From Alphaproteobacteria bacterium (GTDB taxonomy: Bacteria; Pseudomonadota; Alphaproteobacteria; Rhizobiales; Devosiaceae): 20,122 bases of DNA. The notes below the pieces were generated by a model. The model was not told where the DNA came from, ran no database searches, and saw only the letters and a program-made list of their open reading frames with translations. Position 1 is the first letter of the stretch. Each line of letters begins with the position of its first letter. Shown here in pieces: positions 7,898 to 16,529 of this stretch. The stretch lies in assembly GCA_024279575.1 (NCBI GenBank), contig JAJRRJ010000061.1:1-20122 (forward strand), in the 5' to 3' direction. The position numbers and the translations under genes are program-made.

Positions 7898-8869
7898 TTA
7901 GCGTTCCTTAACGTAAGGAATGCCCCCGGCCTTTGGACCCACGGCCTTACCAATAAATCCTGCGAGCAAAACTACTGTCAGGATATAGGGCAGTGCCTGA
8001 ATCAACTGCACCGGCACTTCGCCAATGATCGGCAACTCCGCCCCTTGCATAAAGTTACCAAGGGCTGAAAGGAAGCCAAACAACAAACAGGCATAGAGCG
8101 CAGGCACGGGCATCCATTTGGCAAAGATCAACGCAGCCAAGGCGATAAATCCACGCCCGGCAGTCATGTCTTTGACAAACCCTGAAGACATGCCGGTAGA
8201 AAGGTAGGCTCCGGCAATGCCGCATAGTATTCCCGTTATCAGAACTGCTTTGAAACGCATCATATTGACGTTAACACCGGCGGTATCAACCGCCTTGGGG
8301 TTTTCGCCCGAGGCGCGCAATCGCAGGCCAAAACGGGTGCGGAACAGCACAAAATAGGTAATCGGAACCGCAAAAAACGCCGCATAGACCAATATATTAT
8401 GACCTGAGAGCAATTCGGAATAAATACCCCCGATGACCGGTACATCGGCCAGCTGATCGGCAAAGGGAAAGTCAAACCCGTTAAAACGCGCATCGCCATT
8501 AAGCTGGGGGGTGCGCCCGCCCTGTTTGAACCATGTCTGCCCCAGAAGCGTGGTTAGACCCGCTGCAAGGAAATTGATGGCAACGCCTGAAATGATCTGG
8601 TTGCCACGGAAGGTGATTGAGGCCACCCCATGAATAAGGGCCATGGCCATTGAAACACCGATACCAGCAAAAAGGCCCAACCAGGCTGAGCCGGTCAGGG
8701 CTGCAACAACCGCTGCACCAAACGCTCCGGCAAGCATTTTGCCTTCAAGGCCAATATCAAAAATGCCGGCACGTTCAGAATAAAGCCCCGCCAGACAGGC
8801 AAGTAATAATGGCACTGTTAAACGAACTGTGGAATCCAGCAACAGAATTAGAGAATCAAAAAATCCCAT
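7898..8869 (-). CDS. Nucleoside ABC transporter permease (NupQ-like)
   Basis: A 323-residue inner-membrane permease of the BPD_transp_2 type found with BMP-family binding proteins, as in Bacillus subtilis NupQ. The segment ACLAGLYSERAGIFDIGLEG near residues 24-43 is the hallmark of this half-transporter, followed by many hydrophobic helices and GRGFIALAALIFAKW near the C-terminal third. Together with the neighbouring permease it would form the membrane channel. The ATG at 8869 is preceded by an AGGGGGG tract about 4 bases upstream. It begins 9 bases after the first permease. Substrate is inferred as nucleosides from the downstream catabolic genes. Confidence 0.92.
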   Translation of the reverse strand: MGFFDSLILLLDSTVRLTVPLLLACLAGLYSERAGIFDIGLEGKMLAGAFGAAVVAALTGSAWLGLFAGIGVSMAMALIHGVASITFRGNQIISGVAINFLAAGLTTLLGQTWFKQGGRTPQLNGDARFNGFDFPFADQLADVPVIGGIYSELLSGHNILVYAAFFAVPITYFVLFRTRFGLRLRASGENPKAVDTAGVNVNMMRFKAVLITGILCGIAGAYLSTGMSSGFVKDMTAGRGFIALAALIFAKWMPVPALYACLLFGFLSALGNFMQGAELPIIGEVPVQLIQALPYILTVVLLAGFIGKAVGPKAGGIPYVKER

Positions 8870-8878
8870 TTTTCCCCC

Positions 8879-10006
8879 CTAACTTTTAGACGATGCGGCG
8901 GCATCGTCTTTCGTATCTGACTTTGAAAATTCGAGCATTCCAAACATCATCTCCAGTGGTCCGCGGAACAGACCTTCCATAGCGCCGGTAAACAGGATCA
9001 CCAGGGCCTGAATTACCAAAATCATTTCACGGGTAACCGCTGGCATCATAAAGGCCAATTCCTGCCCCCCCTGATAAAGGGCCCCAAACAGGACGGCGGC
9101 AAGGGCAATGCCGATAGGGTGATTGCGGCCCATCAATCCCACTGCGATCCCGACAAATCCGTAGCCAAATACAAAATCAAGCACCAGACGATTTTGCACG
9201 CCAAGCACTTCGTTCAGGGCAATCATCCCGGCAACGGCACCTGCAATCGTCATAGCAATCATCACAATCGCTGAATTTGAAATTCCCGCATAATGGGCTG
9301 CATTGGGGTTTTGGCCCATGGTGCGAATTTTATAACCAAGCTCGGTTCGCCATAGTAAAATATAAGTGGCAATCAACGCGAGAATGGCAACAAAAAACAT
9401 CACATTAAGCGGGGAATATCCGAAATAATCCCACCATTCGCGCAATTGCGGCATTTTACCCGCGTTTACAACCGTGGCGCTTTCAGGCGCCATATTGGAG
9501 GGTTCTTTGAGCACATTATTGAGCATATAAACCATAAACGCCGAGGCGATGAAGTTAAACATGATGGTGGTAATCACCACATGGGAACCCCGTTTTGCCG
9601 CCAGATATCCGGGAACAAACCCCCAAAATCCACCCAAGGCACCTGCGGCAATCATGGCCAGAGGCATCACCAGCAGCCAATGGGTCTGATCTAAAGCCAG
9701 CGCCACCAGAATTGCGCCCAGCCCGGCAACATAGGCCTGCCCTTCGGCGCCAATATTAAACTGGCCCGCATGGGAAGCAATGGAAAATGCCAACCCGGCA
9801 AAAACAAAGTTGGTGGCGAAATGGAGCGTATAGCCCAGCCCTTCCCCATAACCAAATGCGCCATAGAGCAGAATTTTCACAGCCTCAAGGGGGTTTTCCC
9901 CAATGATGAGGACCACCAGACCAGAAATCAGAAAGGCAAGGGTGAGATTTAAAAAGGGAACAAGAACTAAATCAGCCCAACGGGGCAATGGTTTTCGCAC
10001 AATCAT
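8879..10006 (-). CDS. Nucleoside ABC transporter permease (NupP-like)
   Basis: A 375-residue multi-pass inner-membrane permease, partner of the neighbouring NupQ-like protein. The segment NFVFAGLAFSIASHAGQFNI followed by GAEGQAY, at about residues 65-92, matches the NupP/YufP group. The C-terminal tail after the last helix is hydrophilic and rich in Lys, Asp, Ala and Ser (SKSDTKDDAAASSKS). Its ATG at 10006 overlaps the ATPase TGA as ATGA and has a strong AAGGAG 8 bases upstream, so it is probably translationally coupled to the ATPase. Confidence 0.92.
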   Translation of the reverse strand: MIVRKPLPRWADLVLVPFLNLTLAFLISGLVVLIIGENPLEAVKILLYGAFGYGEGLGYTLHFATNFVFAGLAFSIASHAGQFNIGAEGQAYVAGLGAILVALALDQTHWLLVMPLAMIAAGALGGFWGFVPGYLAAKRGSHVVITTIMFNFIASAFMVYMLNNVLKEPSNMAPESATVVNAGKMPQLREWWDYFGYSPLNVMFFVAILALIATYILLWRTELGYKIRTMGQNPNAAHYAGISNSAIVMIAMTIAGAVAGMIALNEVLGVQNRLVLDFVFGYGFVGIAVGLMGRNHPIGIALAAVLFGALYQGGQELAFMMPAVTREMILVIQALVILFTGAMEGLFRGPLEMMFGMLEFSKSDTKDDAAASSKS

Positions 10007-11610
10007 TTTGCGCTCTCCTTGTTCTCACTACTTACGCCGGCCATCAACAGGCCCAATTCTGCTTCGGTGGCGGTTGCAGGGTCGACTTCCCCCACGATAT
10101 GTCCGTCAAACATCACCAGAAGACGGTCAGCAAGCGAGCGAACCTCATCCAGTTCCACCGATACCAGCAAAACAGCCTTGCCCGCATCGCGCATGGCAAC
10201 AATCTGATTATGAATGAATTCAATGGCCCCGATATCCACACCACGGGTTGGCTGCCCCACAATCAGCACATCGGGGTTACGACTCATTTCGCGCGCCAGC
10301 ACAATTTTTTGCTGATTACCGCCGGAAAAATTGGCCACCTTGAGCCGGTTATTGGCTGGGCGAATATCAAATTTCTCAATATGGCGGTTTGCTTCAGCAC
10401 GGGCGGCAGGGATAGAAAGAAAGGCACCTTTGCCGTACTTATCGTCATCCTGATAACCAAGAATGGCATTTTCCCATTGTTCAAAGGTGACAACCAGACC
10501 GAGTTCCTGACGATCTTCAGGAACATGGGCAACACTCATATCGCGCAGTTTAGCTGCGCCATCATCGCCCTTGATAACCACTTCTTTTCCCTTGACGATA
10601 AGCTTGCCCCCATCGGCTTTGCGCATACCGGTTATGGCCTCAAGCATATCGGACTGACCATTGCCGGACACGCCGGCAATTCCAACAATTTCTCCGGCCC
10701 GCACCTCAAAATTTATGCCTTTAACACGGGTGATCCCCATATCGTCTTTTACCACAAGGTCTTTGACCTCCAGTTTGACGTCACCTGGAGTGCTTTCACC
10801 CTTGTCCACGCGCAACAAAACCCGACGCCCCACCATCAATTCTGCCAACTCGGCAGGGTCTGTGTTTTTGGTTTGCAGAGTTTTAACCATTGCGCCCTGC
10901 CGCATAACAGAAACATCGTCGGTAATCGCCATGATTTCCCGCAACTTATGGGTAATCAGAAGAATGGTTTTTCCCTGCTCGCGCAAAGTTTTAAGTACCT
11001 TGAACAGATGATCGGCTTCTGAGGGGGTCAGGACACCTGTTGGTTCGTCCAAAATCAGAATTTCTGCGCCCCGATAAAGAGCCTTGAGGATTTCCACCCG
11101 CTGCTGACCGCCAACTGAAAGGTCTTCGATCAAGGCATCAGGATCAACTTCAAGCTCATAATCCCTGGCAAGCTGCGCCATAACCTTGCGTGCTTTATCA
11201 AGGCTTGGCTGCAAAAGGGCGCTGTCTTCGGCGCCTAAAACGACATTTTCCAGAACGGTAAAATTATCGACCAGCATAAAATGCTGATGCACCATGCCAA
11301 TCCCCAACTCCAGAGCGTGGCTGGAATCCTTGATGGTTACCTGTTTGCCATCTACAAATATTTTCCCTGATTCAGCAGTATAAAATCCATAAAGGATGGA
11401 CATCAACGTAGTCTTGCCGGCACCATTTTCTCCCACAATGCCATGAACAGTGCCACGGGTCACTTTGAGATCAATATCTTTGTTGGCGTGAACGGGGCCA
11501 AAGTGCTTGTTTATTCCAACAAGTTCGATGGCTAATTGGGAGGTGGCGGCATTTGGTGAAACAGCGGTCCCGGAGGACCGCTGTTCATTTGCCTGACTTT
11601 TGTCAGTCAT
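10003..11610 (-). CDS. Nucleoside ABC transporter ATPase, two fused domains (NupO-like)
   Basis: A 535-residue cytoplasmic protein with two ABC ATPase domains, as in B. subtilis NupO and sugar-importer ATPases. Domain 1 has Walker A GENGAGKTT at 60-68, signature LSVGGQQ at 164-170 and Walker B ILILDEP at 184-190. Domain 2 is degenerate in the way usual for the family: GVSGNGQSD at 313-321 in place of Walker A, and LIVGQPTRGVD at 449-459 with Gln in place of the Walker B Asp-Glu, but an intact FSGGNQQ at 428-434. The first 25 residues are polar and outside the domain. The start is an ATG 18 bases after the binding-protein stop with only a weak AGGG upstream. Confidence 0.94.
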   Translation of the reverse strand: MTDKSQANEQRSSGTAVSPNAATSQLAIELVGINKHFGPVHANKDIDLKVTRGTVHGIVGENGAGKTTLMSILYGFYTAESGKIFVDGKQVTIKDSSHALELGIGMVHQHFMLVDNFTVLENVVLGAEDSALLQPSLDKARKVMAQLARDYELEVDPDALIEDLSVGGQQRVEILKALYRGAEILILDEPTGVLTPSEADHLFKVLKTLREQGKTILLITHKLREIMAITDDVSVMRQGAMVKTLQTKNTDPAELAELMVGRRVLLRVDKGESTPGDVKLEVKDLVVKDDMGITRVKGINFEVRAGEIVGIAGVSGNGQSDMLEAITGMRKADGGKLIVKGKEVVIKGDDGAAKLRDMSVAHVPEDRQELGLVVTFEQWENAILGYQDDDKYGKGAFLSIPAARAEANRHIEKFDIRPANNRLKVANFSGGNQQKIVLAREMSRNPDVLIVGQPTRGVDIGAIEFIHNQIVAMRDAGKAVLLVSVELDEVRSLADRLLVMFDGHIVGEVDPATATEAELGLLMAGVSSENKESAK

Positions 11611-11628
11611 TTACTTATCTACCCTGAT

Positions 11629-12645
11629 TTACATTGCCGGTGGGCAAGTGTTGTCGTCCAGGTAGTTGTGAACCACAATTTCACCGGAAATGATTTTTGC
11701 AGTCAAATCGGCGACTGTTGCTTTCATTTCGTCAGTGATCAGGTCCGCATTGTTTTCGTCAAGTGACCAGCCAACGCCGCCATTTGCAAGGCCCATAACG
11801 TTGAAGCCTGAAGTCCATTCGCCGGTTGTGCCGTCGGTGAAGGCATTTGCAACAGCAACATCAACCTGCTTGAGCATGGAGGTGAGAACTGAACCGGGCT
11901 GGATGTAGTTCTGGTTCGCATCAACACCGATGGAGAACTTGCCCTCATCAGCTGCGGCCTGAAGCACACCAAGACCTGAACCACCAGCGGCGGCATAGAT
12001 CACGTCCGCACCGCGAGCAAAGGCAGCTTTTGCCAACTCACCAGCGGTAATAGGATCATTCCATGCGGCAGGCGTTGTGCCGGTATAGTTTTCAAACACT
12101 TCGATGTCCGGGTTGATAGTCTGGGCACCCTGAGCATAACCACAATAGAATTTGTGGATCAGCGGAATGTCCATGCCACCAACAAAACCGATTTTTCCGG
12201 TTTCAGATTTCATGGCGGCAAGAGCGCCAACCAGGAACGAACCTTCGTGCTCGTTGAATACTACGGAGCGCACGTTTGGCGCATCAACAACCATGTCGAT
12301 GATGGCAAAATTTGTATCCGGAAATTCAGCGGCAACTTTTTCAAGAGCGGAAGCCCATGAGAAACCAGCAACAACAACCGGGTTTGATCCGCGACGGGCG
12401 AACTGGCGTAGCGCCTGCTCACGCTGAGCATCAGCCTGAAGCTCAATATCCTGGAAGCTCATGCCTGTTTCTTCAGCCCAGGCGGTCGCACCATTGTAAG
12501 CGCTTTCATTAAAGCTCTTGTCGAATTTTCCGCCAAGATCATAAATGATCGCAGGTTCAGCCAATGCGGAGCCGGCAAGAACTGCACCAAGTGCAACGCC
12601 GCCTGCAAGAACGCCAAGACGTTTAGTGAGGGTTTTCGTTTTCAT
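11629..12645 (-). CDS. BMP-family periplasmic nucleoside-binding protein
   Basis: Substrate-binding component of the adjacent importer, PnrA/Med/BMP family. From the ATG at 12645 it has 338 residues. Residues 1-29 form a signal peptide (basic MKTKTLTKRL, hydrophobic core, cleavage likely at ALA|EP); there is no lipobox Cys, so the mature protein should be soluble in the periplasm, as expected in a Gram-negative cell. The mature start has IYDLGGKFDKSFNESAYNG, the family's first binding segment. AGGGAG lies 10 bases before this start. An in-frame ATG at 12777 would place 44 odd residues before the signal peptide and is rejected. It is the first gene of the nucleoside operon. Nucleoside specificity follows from family and context. 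Confidence 0.94.
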   Translation of the reverse strand: MKTKTLTKRLGVLAGGVALGAVLAGSALAEPAIIYDLGGKFDKSFNESAYNGATAWAEETGMSFQDIELQADAQREQALRQFARRGSNPVVVAGFSWASALEKVAAEFPDTNFAIIDMVVDAPNVRSVVFNEHEGSFLVGALAAMKSETGKIGFVGGMDIPLIHKFYCGYAQGAQTINPDIEVFENYTGTTPAAWNDPITAGELAKAAFARGADVIYAAAGGSGLGVLQAAADEGKFSIGVDANQNYIQPGSVLTSMLKQVDVAVANAFTDGTTGEWTSGFNVMGLANGGVGWSLDENNADLITDEMKATVADLTAKIISGEIVVHNYLDDNTCPPAM

Positions 12646-12796
12646 TTTTGTTAATCTCCCTGTCTTCGTTTCGGGTGGCGACTCGTGTCGCCGGGATTCA
12701 CCCCGATAAAACGATAGGGTATAATTCAAGCGTGCAAATGACGCCGGGGCAAGTAAAAAGATTAAATTTTTGACCAAATGTTCAATTTTTAAGTGT
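12646..12796 (-). promoter_or_regulatory. Leader and presumed promoter region of the nucleoside operon
   Basis: This 151-base gap between the ynjD stop and the binding-protein start is the only sizeable non-coding gap in the nucleoside operon and must hold its promoter if it has its own. It is AT-rich at the ynjD end and contains an imperfect palindrome, TTGAAC-ATTT-GGTCAA on the minus strand (12770-12785), that could be an operator. I could not settle on a convincing -35/-10 pair; TTGCAC and TATACC are present but wrongly spaced for sigma-70. No T-tract terminator after ynjD is visible, so read-through from the upstream operon is possible. Confidence 0.45.
12672..12705 (-). promoter_or_regulatory. 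Stem-loop in the 5' leader of the binding-protein gene
   Basis: On the minus strand GGCGAC-ACGA-GTCGCC (12677-12692) is a perfect 6-bp stem with a 4-base loop. It is flanked by CGGGGT on the 5' side (12700-12705) and ACCCG on the 3' side (12672-12676), which can extend the stem by about five pairs across a 7-base bulge. The structure ends about 11 bases before the AGGGAG ribosome binding site. It lacks a following T tract, so it is not an intrinsic terminator. It may stabilise the message or tune translation; function is inference. Confidence 0.45.
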
Positions 12797-13438
12797 TTAT
12801 AGAGTTAAAACCGGCCCATCTGTTGCGCTTGCATCGTCTTTATCGTGGGTAACCAGCAGGGTGGGAATTTTTCGCCGCGCCACCTCTTCACACACAAGTT
12901 GGCGCATCGAATCACGCAAATCCGCATCCAACTTGGAAAATGGTTCATCCAACAGCAAAGCATTGGGGGTAGAGGCAATGACGCGAGCCAAAGCCACTCG
13001 TGCCTTTTGTCCCCCTGAAAGGGTATCCGGATCGGCATCGGCAAACTCGTCCATGGAGATTTCATGCAGCAAAGTCAATGCTTTGTCGCATCGCTCATGC
13101 ATGGTTCCTCCGGCAGGCAGTGCAAAAAGAATATTCTGCAAAACCGAAAAATGAGGAAATAAAAGCGGATCCTGAAATAACACGCCCACCCGTCTGGATT
13201 CAGGGGGTAGTGTGGTGATGTTTTGCCCGTTGAGCCTGATAGTCCCGGTACAGGAAAATGAGCTGGGCAGAAAACCGGCAATAGCGTTGATGAGAGTTGA
13301 TTTGCCTGAGCCTGATGGGCCCATGAGCGTTAAAATCTGCCCTGGCGCAATGATGGCATCCATGCCCAGCAACCTGACCGTCCCCTTAAATATCTCAACA
13401 TTGTCGAGTTGCAGACCTGTTATTGCTTGATCGTTCAT
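12797..13438 (-). CDS. ynjD: YnjD-type ABC transporter ATPase
   Basis: A 213-residue ABC ATPase that would energise the YnjC-like permease. Walker A GPSGSGKST is at 40-48, the Q-loop Gln at 89, signature LSGGQ at 140-144, Walker B LLLDEP at 161-166 and the switch His at 198. The short length, the ending soon after LLVTHDKDD and the sequence TLSGGQKARVALARV resemble E. coli YnjD. The ATG follows the permease TAA with no gap (TAAATG), so translational coupling is likely; the only upstream Shine-Dalgarno-like sequence is a weak GTGGA. The transported substrate of YnjBCD systems is not established; some databases label them thiamine or spermidine/putrescine-like by distant homology. Confidence 0.88.
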   Translation of the reverse strand: MNDQAITGLQLDNVEIFKGTVRLLGMDAIIAPGQILTLMGPSGSGKSTLINAIAGFLPSSFSCTGTIRLNGQNITTLPPESRRVGVLFQDPLLFPHFSVLQNILFALPAGGTMHERCDKALTLLHEISMDEFADADPDTLSGGQKARVALARVIASTPNALLLDEPFSKLDADLRDSMRQLVCEEVARRKIPTLLVTHDKDDASATDGPVLTL

Positions 13439-15157
13439 TTATTCCACACTTCTAACTTGCAGGCCGCGCCGATTGGACCAAAGCAGTTTAGGCACAAGAT
13501 TTGCCAGGGCAAACACGATCAGAGGCAACAGGGTCTGCACCAGCGCATAGGTGCCGATAACCCGCCTGTTCCCCCCACTTGCCAGCGCAATGGCCTCAGT
13601 TGTCAGAGTGGGTTGCCGCCCTGCACCGATCAACAATGTTGGCAGATATTGCGCGATAGAAACCGCGAAGCCAAGGGCAAAAGCGGCTAGAACAGGGCGC
13701 AACAATATGGGTAGGCGTATGCTCCAAAAGGCGCGGTTAACACTTTTTCCCAGACTGCGCGCCACAGCCAGATAGCGTGTATCAAATGCATTCCATGGAT
13801 CTGACAGGGTGAGATAGATATAGGGATAGGTAAAAATCATATGTACCAGAATCACCGCCCACAAGGTGCCATCAATGGAAAAGCGGATAAAAAGCACTGA
13901 AAGCCCCCCCACTAAAGCAATCTGGGGGACCAGTAATGGAATATATATTGTCCACCACGCCAATCGGGTGGCGCGTTTGTTGTTACGGTATTCATTCTCA
14001 AGGCTGGCCAGTACCAAAGCGAGGGATAATGTTGCTGCCCCAAGTCCGATAATAGTGGCGCGCCATCCGGTTTCCCAAAGATTTGTGGCCTGATCCGACC
14101 AGCTTTTTAATGTCCACACCTGGGGCAGTGCTTCAGGGAAACGCCAGACTCCGGCAACAGACCAAAGGGCTAAAAGAGCCGTTCCGACACTCACAATTAA
14201 TACGCTGGCCCCCAACAGTCCCACCGACAACAGGCGCAGGATTTTATCCCGCTTGAAACGCCAGCCCCGCAGGGCCATCATACGTCCCAGATGCATCACC
14301 ACATATTCTGCCGCCCACCAGGTCAGCACTGCCAGCAACGTAACGCCAACCTGAATAATTGCGCCGGCAGCTGCGGTAGTGCGCATGGACAGATCTGGAT
14401 CATTCATCCATTGCAGGATGCGAACTGACAAAGTGGGAGGGGTCACAGGGCCAAGGATCAGGGCCACATCAATTGTGGAAGTGGCAAAGGCAATTACGGC
14501 AAAAACCGGCAGTCTTATTTGCAGATATACGCCGGGAAATACTGATATAAACCAGCTCCAAATCTGGCCATACCCCATGTTGGCAGCTATTCTGGGACGC
14601 CTGAAATCTGTCTGGGGAAGAGCTGCCATAGTGACAAAAAACAGAAAAGGAATTTCTTTCAGGATCAACCCAAGGGCCAGCGACAGCCCGGCAGGATCGT
14701 TAACAATCAGCCAGTCGGGGGGACGTAAAAAACCACTTAACTCCGGTGATACAAGACGTATCAAAAAGCCTGAAGGGGCAATGAGAAACAACAGGCCGAA
14801 GGCTGCTGCGGCATGGGGCACCGCCAAAACCGGTTTCATGAGCACCCAGACCCAGAAAAACCCGCGACTGCTCAAAAAGGTCGCAATAAACAGCATAACA
14901 ATAGTCAGTGAAATCAGCGCCGTAAAAAGTCCGATCCAAAAAGAAAGTCCGACCGATGTCCAAAATCCGGGCACATTCAGGACGGTTTGGAACGCGCCCA
15001 GAGAAGTCTCAAACGGCTCCAAAGAATGCGCCCACCAGCCAAACTTCCAATCAAAAGCTGTTCCCAGCAATGAAAGGGTTGCAGCGCCGATCGGCAAAAT
15101 GAGCAAGGCCAAGACCAGGGCTGGAATGATTGCAAGTCTAGACGTTTTTGCTTTCAT
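13439..15157 (-). CDS. ynjC: YnjC-type ABC permease, two fused membrane domains
   Basis: A 572-residue inner-membrane protein with two permease domains in one chain, resembling E. coli YnjC. Each half ends in an EAA-type loop for ATPase docking: around residues 190-217 (AANMGYGQIWSW...IRLP) and around 464-482 (AVARSLGKSVNRAFWSIRL). After the first loop comes STIDVALILGPVTPPTLSV, which is strongly YnjC-like. Because both halves are fused, the transporter needs only one permease gene. The ATG at 15157 has AAAGG 7 bases upstream. A 71-base gap without visible structure separates it from the binding-protein stop. Confidence 0.9.
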   Translation of the reverse strand: MKAKTSRLAIIPALVLALLILPIGAATLSLLGTAFDWKFGWWAHSLEPFETSLGAFQTVLNVPGFWTSVGLSFWIGLFTALISLTIVMLFIATFLSSRGFFWVWVLMKPVLAVPHAAAAFGLLFLIAPSGFLIRLVSPELSGFLRPPDWLIVNDPAGLSLALGLILKEIPFLFFVTMAALPQTDFRRPRIAANMGYGQIWSWFISVFPGVYLQIRLPVFAVIAFATSTIDVALILGPVTPPTLSVRILQWMNDPDLSMRTTAAAGAIIQVGVTLLAVLTWWAAEYVVMHLGRMMALRGWRFKRDKILRLLSVGLLGASVLIVSVGTALLALWSVAGVWRFPEALPQVWTLKSWSDQATNLWETGWRATIIGLGAATLSLALVLASLENEYRNNKRATRLAWWTIYIPLLVPQIALVGGLSVLFIRFSIDGTLWAVILVHMIFTYPYIYLTLSDPWNAFDTRYLAVARSLGKSVNRAFWSIRLPILLRPVLAAFALGFAVSIAQYLPTLLIGAGRQPTLTTEAIALASGGNRRVIGTYALVQTLLPLIVFALANLVPKLLWSNRRGLQVRSVE

Positions 15158-15228
15158 TGGCGTGCCTTTGAGGGATGGTGGGATATCTTAACCAAAAAGA
15201 TTATGGCACGCGTCAGCCGGAGCGTTCA

Positions 15229-16446
15229 CTATCCACCATAGCGTCGGAGCCACTCCGCATCCAGCGCCTCACTCCACATTGCATCGGGCTCGTTCAGCGT
15301 TGCGCCAAGTTCAGCCGCACTCAGGGTTGCCGGACCTGACTTAAGGGCATCAAAGGCAGCCTGATCCTGCGGAGAAAGCTTATCATAGGCCAAAACAGTT
15401 GGGTCCCCCCAGATTGTTTCGTCACTTTTACGCAACTGTGCCTGTGGGGACAAAAGAAAATTGGCTACAACCATCGCCCCCGCTTTGGCATTGGCGTTAA
15501 AGGGAATGGCAACGAAATGGGCGTTACCGATTGAGCCATAATCCATGACAAACGAGCGTACTGTTTGGGGAATCAGCCCCTCGTTGATAGCGGAGGAGGC
15601 CTCACCGGGATTAAAGGTCATGGCGATATCAATTTCGCTGTCTGAAAGCAGGGTTTTTAACTGGGTGGTATCTGCTGCAAAAATCCGGCCCGAACGCCAT
15701 AAATGGGGATGTACCCGATCCAGCCAAGCCCATAAAGGCGCTGTGGTTGCCTCAAAAACAGTTGCGTCAGGGGCGGTCTTGAAAACCGAGTGATCGCTTG
15801 TCAGGCCCAAAAGAACCTGTTTCAAAAAGGTGGTGCCAATGAAATTGGGGGGCGCTGCGTAAGTGAAGCGACCCGGGTTTTTTTGTATCCACTCCTCAAG
15901 TGCGGCAAGGGAATCTGGTGCTGTCGGCACAATCGCTGAATCATAATAAAATGTCAGCTGAGCGGTTCCCCAGGGGCTTTCAAGTCCGTCGACGGGGGTC
16001 GTGAAATCGGATGTCAGAACGGGCTTGTTCTCAAAATCGGTCAAAGCATAATTGGGCAAAAAGGTAGACCACGGAGACGAAAGCAGCAGGCCCTGACGCT
16101 TCAGGGTGGCAAAATTTTCCCCATTTACCCATACCAGATCAACCGCGCCATTTTCTGTGCGCCCGGCTTCAAACTCAGCAAGAACCCGTGCAACAACATT
16201 GGCGGTTTCTGAGATTTTGACTTGGGTGAGTTTTACCCCATAGCGGCTTTGCACCTCCTGGCCAACCCAGGCAATATAGGCATTTATGTTTTGTGCGCCG
16301 CCCCATGCGTGCCAGAAAACCTCCTGCCCTTTTGCCTCAGCCAAAACACTGTTCCAATCATTTGGATCAGGGTCAGCGGCAGCCAGTGGAGACACAGAAA
16401 GCGCAAAAGCGGCTAAAATCGAAAAAATCTTTGCAAAGGGAGGCAT
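15229..16446 (-). CDS. ynjB: YnjB-type periplasmic substrate-binding protein
   Basis: A 405-residue periplasmic binding protein for the YnjC/YnjD importer. Residues 1-24 are a signal peptide with likely cleavage at LAAA|DP. The mature protein carries stretches shared with E. coli YnjB: EVFWHAWGGAQNINAYIAWV, the nearby KISETANVVARVLAEFEAGR, DLVWVNGENF, and ESPWGTAQLTFYYDSA followed by GRFTYAAPPNFIGTTFLKQ. The ATG at 16446 has AAGGA about 10 bases upstream. The ligand cannot be told from sequence. It lies 83 bases after the coxG-like gene on the same strand and is probably co-transcribed with ynjC and ynjD. Confidence 0.9.
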   Translation of the reverse strand: MPPFAKIFSILAAFALSVSPLAAADPDPNDWNSVLAEAKGQEVFWHAWGGAQNINAYIAWVGQEVQSRYGVKLTQVKISETANVVARVLAEFEAGRTENGAVDLVWVNGENFATLKRQGLLLSSPWSTFLPNYALTDFENKPVLTSDFTTPVDGLESPWGTAQLTFYYDSAIVPTAPDSLAALEEWIQKNPGRFTYAAPPNFIGTTFLKQVLLGLTSDHSVFKTAPDATVFEATTAPLWAWLDRVHPHLWRSGRIFAADTTQLKTLLSDSEIDIAMTFNPGEASSAINEGLIPQTVRSFVMDYGSIGNAHFVAIPFNANAKAGAMVVANFLLSPQAQLRKSDETIWGDPTVLAYDKLSPQDQAAFDALKSGPATLSAAELGATLNEPDAMWSEALDAEWLRRYGG

Positions 16447-16498
16447 GAAGGTAAATTCCTTTTTTTCCTTAACTGCCCCGATTGAACCAGCAGGTCAA

Positions 16499-16522
16499 CA
16501 CACGCGCGTTCAACGACGTGTG
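16499..16522 (-). promoter_or_regulatory. Palindrome between the coxG-like gene and ynjB
   Basis: CACACG (16499-16504) is the reverse complement of CGTGTG (16517-16522), and CGTT/AACG nest inside (16507-16510 and 16512-16515). A second overlapping pair, GTTCA (16508-16512) and TGAAC (16521-16525), shares the site. It lies just after the coxG-like stop and about 53 bases before the ynjB start. There is no T tract after it on the minus strand, so an intrinsic terminator is unlikely; an operator or a processing hairpin is possible. Confidence 0.35.
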
Positions 16523-16529
16523 AACGTCT

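Noticed and set aside
9988..11022. Long plus-strand open frame of 344 codons
   Set aside because: It lies antisense to the ABC ATPase gene, whose motifs are unmistakable, and its product has no recognisable features.
12693..12745. Sigma-54 or clear sigma-70 promoter for the nucleoside operon
   Set aside because: TTGCAC and TATACC occur on the minus strand but only 8 bases apart, and no GG-N10-GC element with sigma-54 flanks is present.
12643..12777. Upstream ATG for the BMP protein at 12777
   Set aside because: It would bury a clear signal peptide 44 residues inside the protein and translate through the leader stem-loop.
14379..15191. Plus-strand open frame of 270 codons
   Set aside because: Antisense shadow of the YnjC-type permease; basic, low-complexity product without motifs.
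16447..16529. TPP riboswitch before the YnjB-type gene, given database labels of thiamine transport
   Set aside because: The 83-base gap is too short for a typical TPP aptamer plus expression platform and I see no thi-box CUGAGA-type sequence in it.
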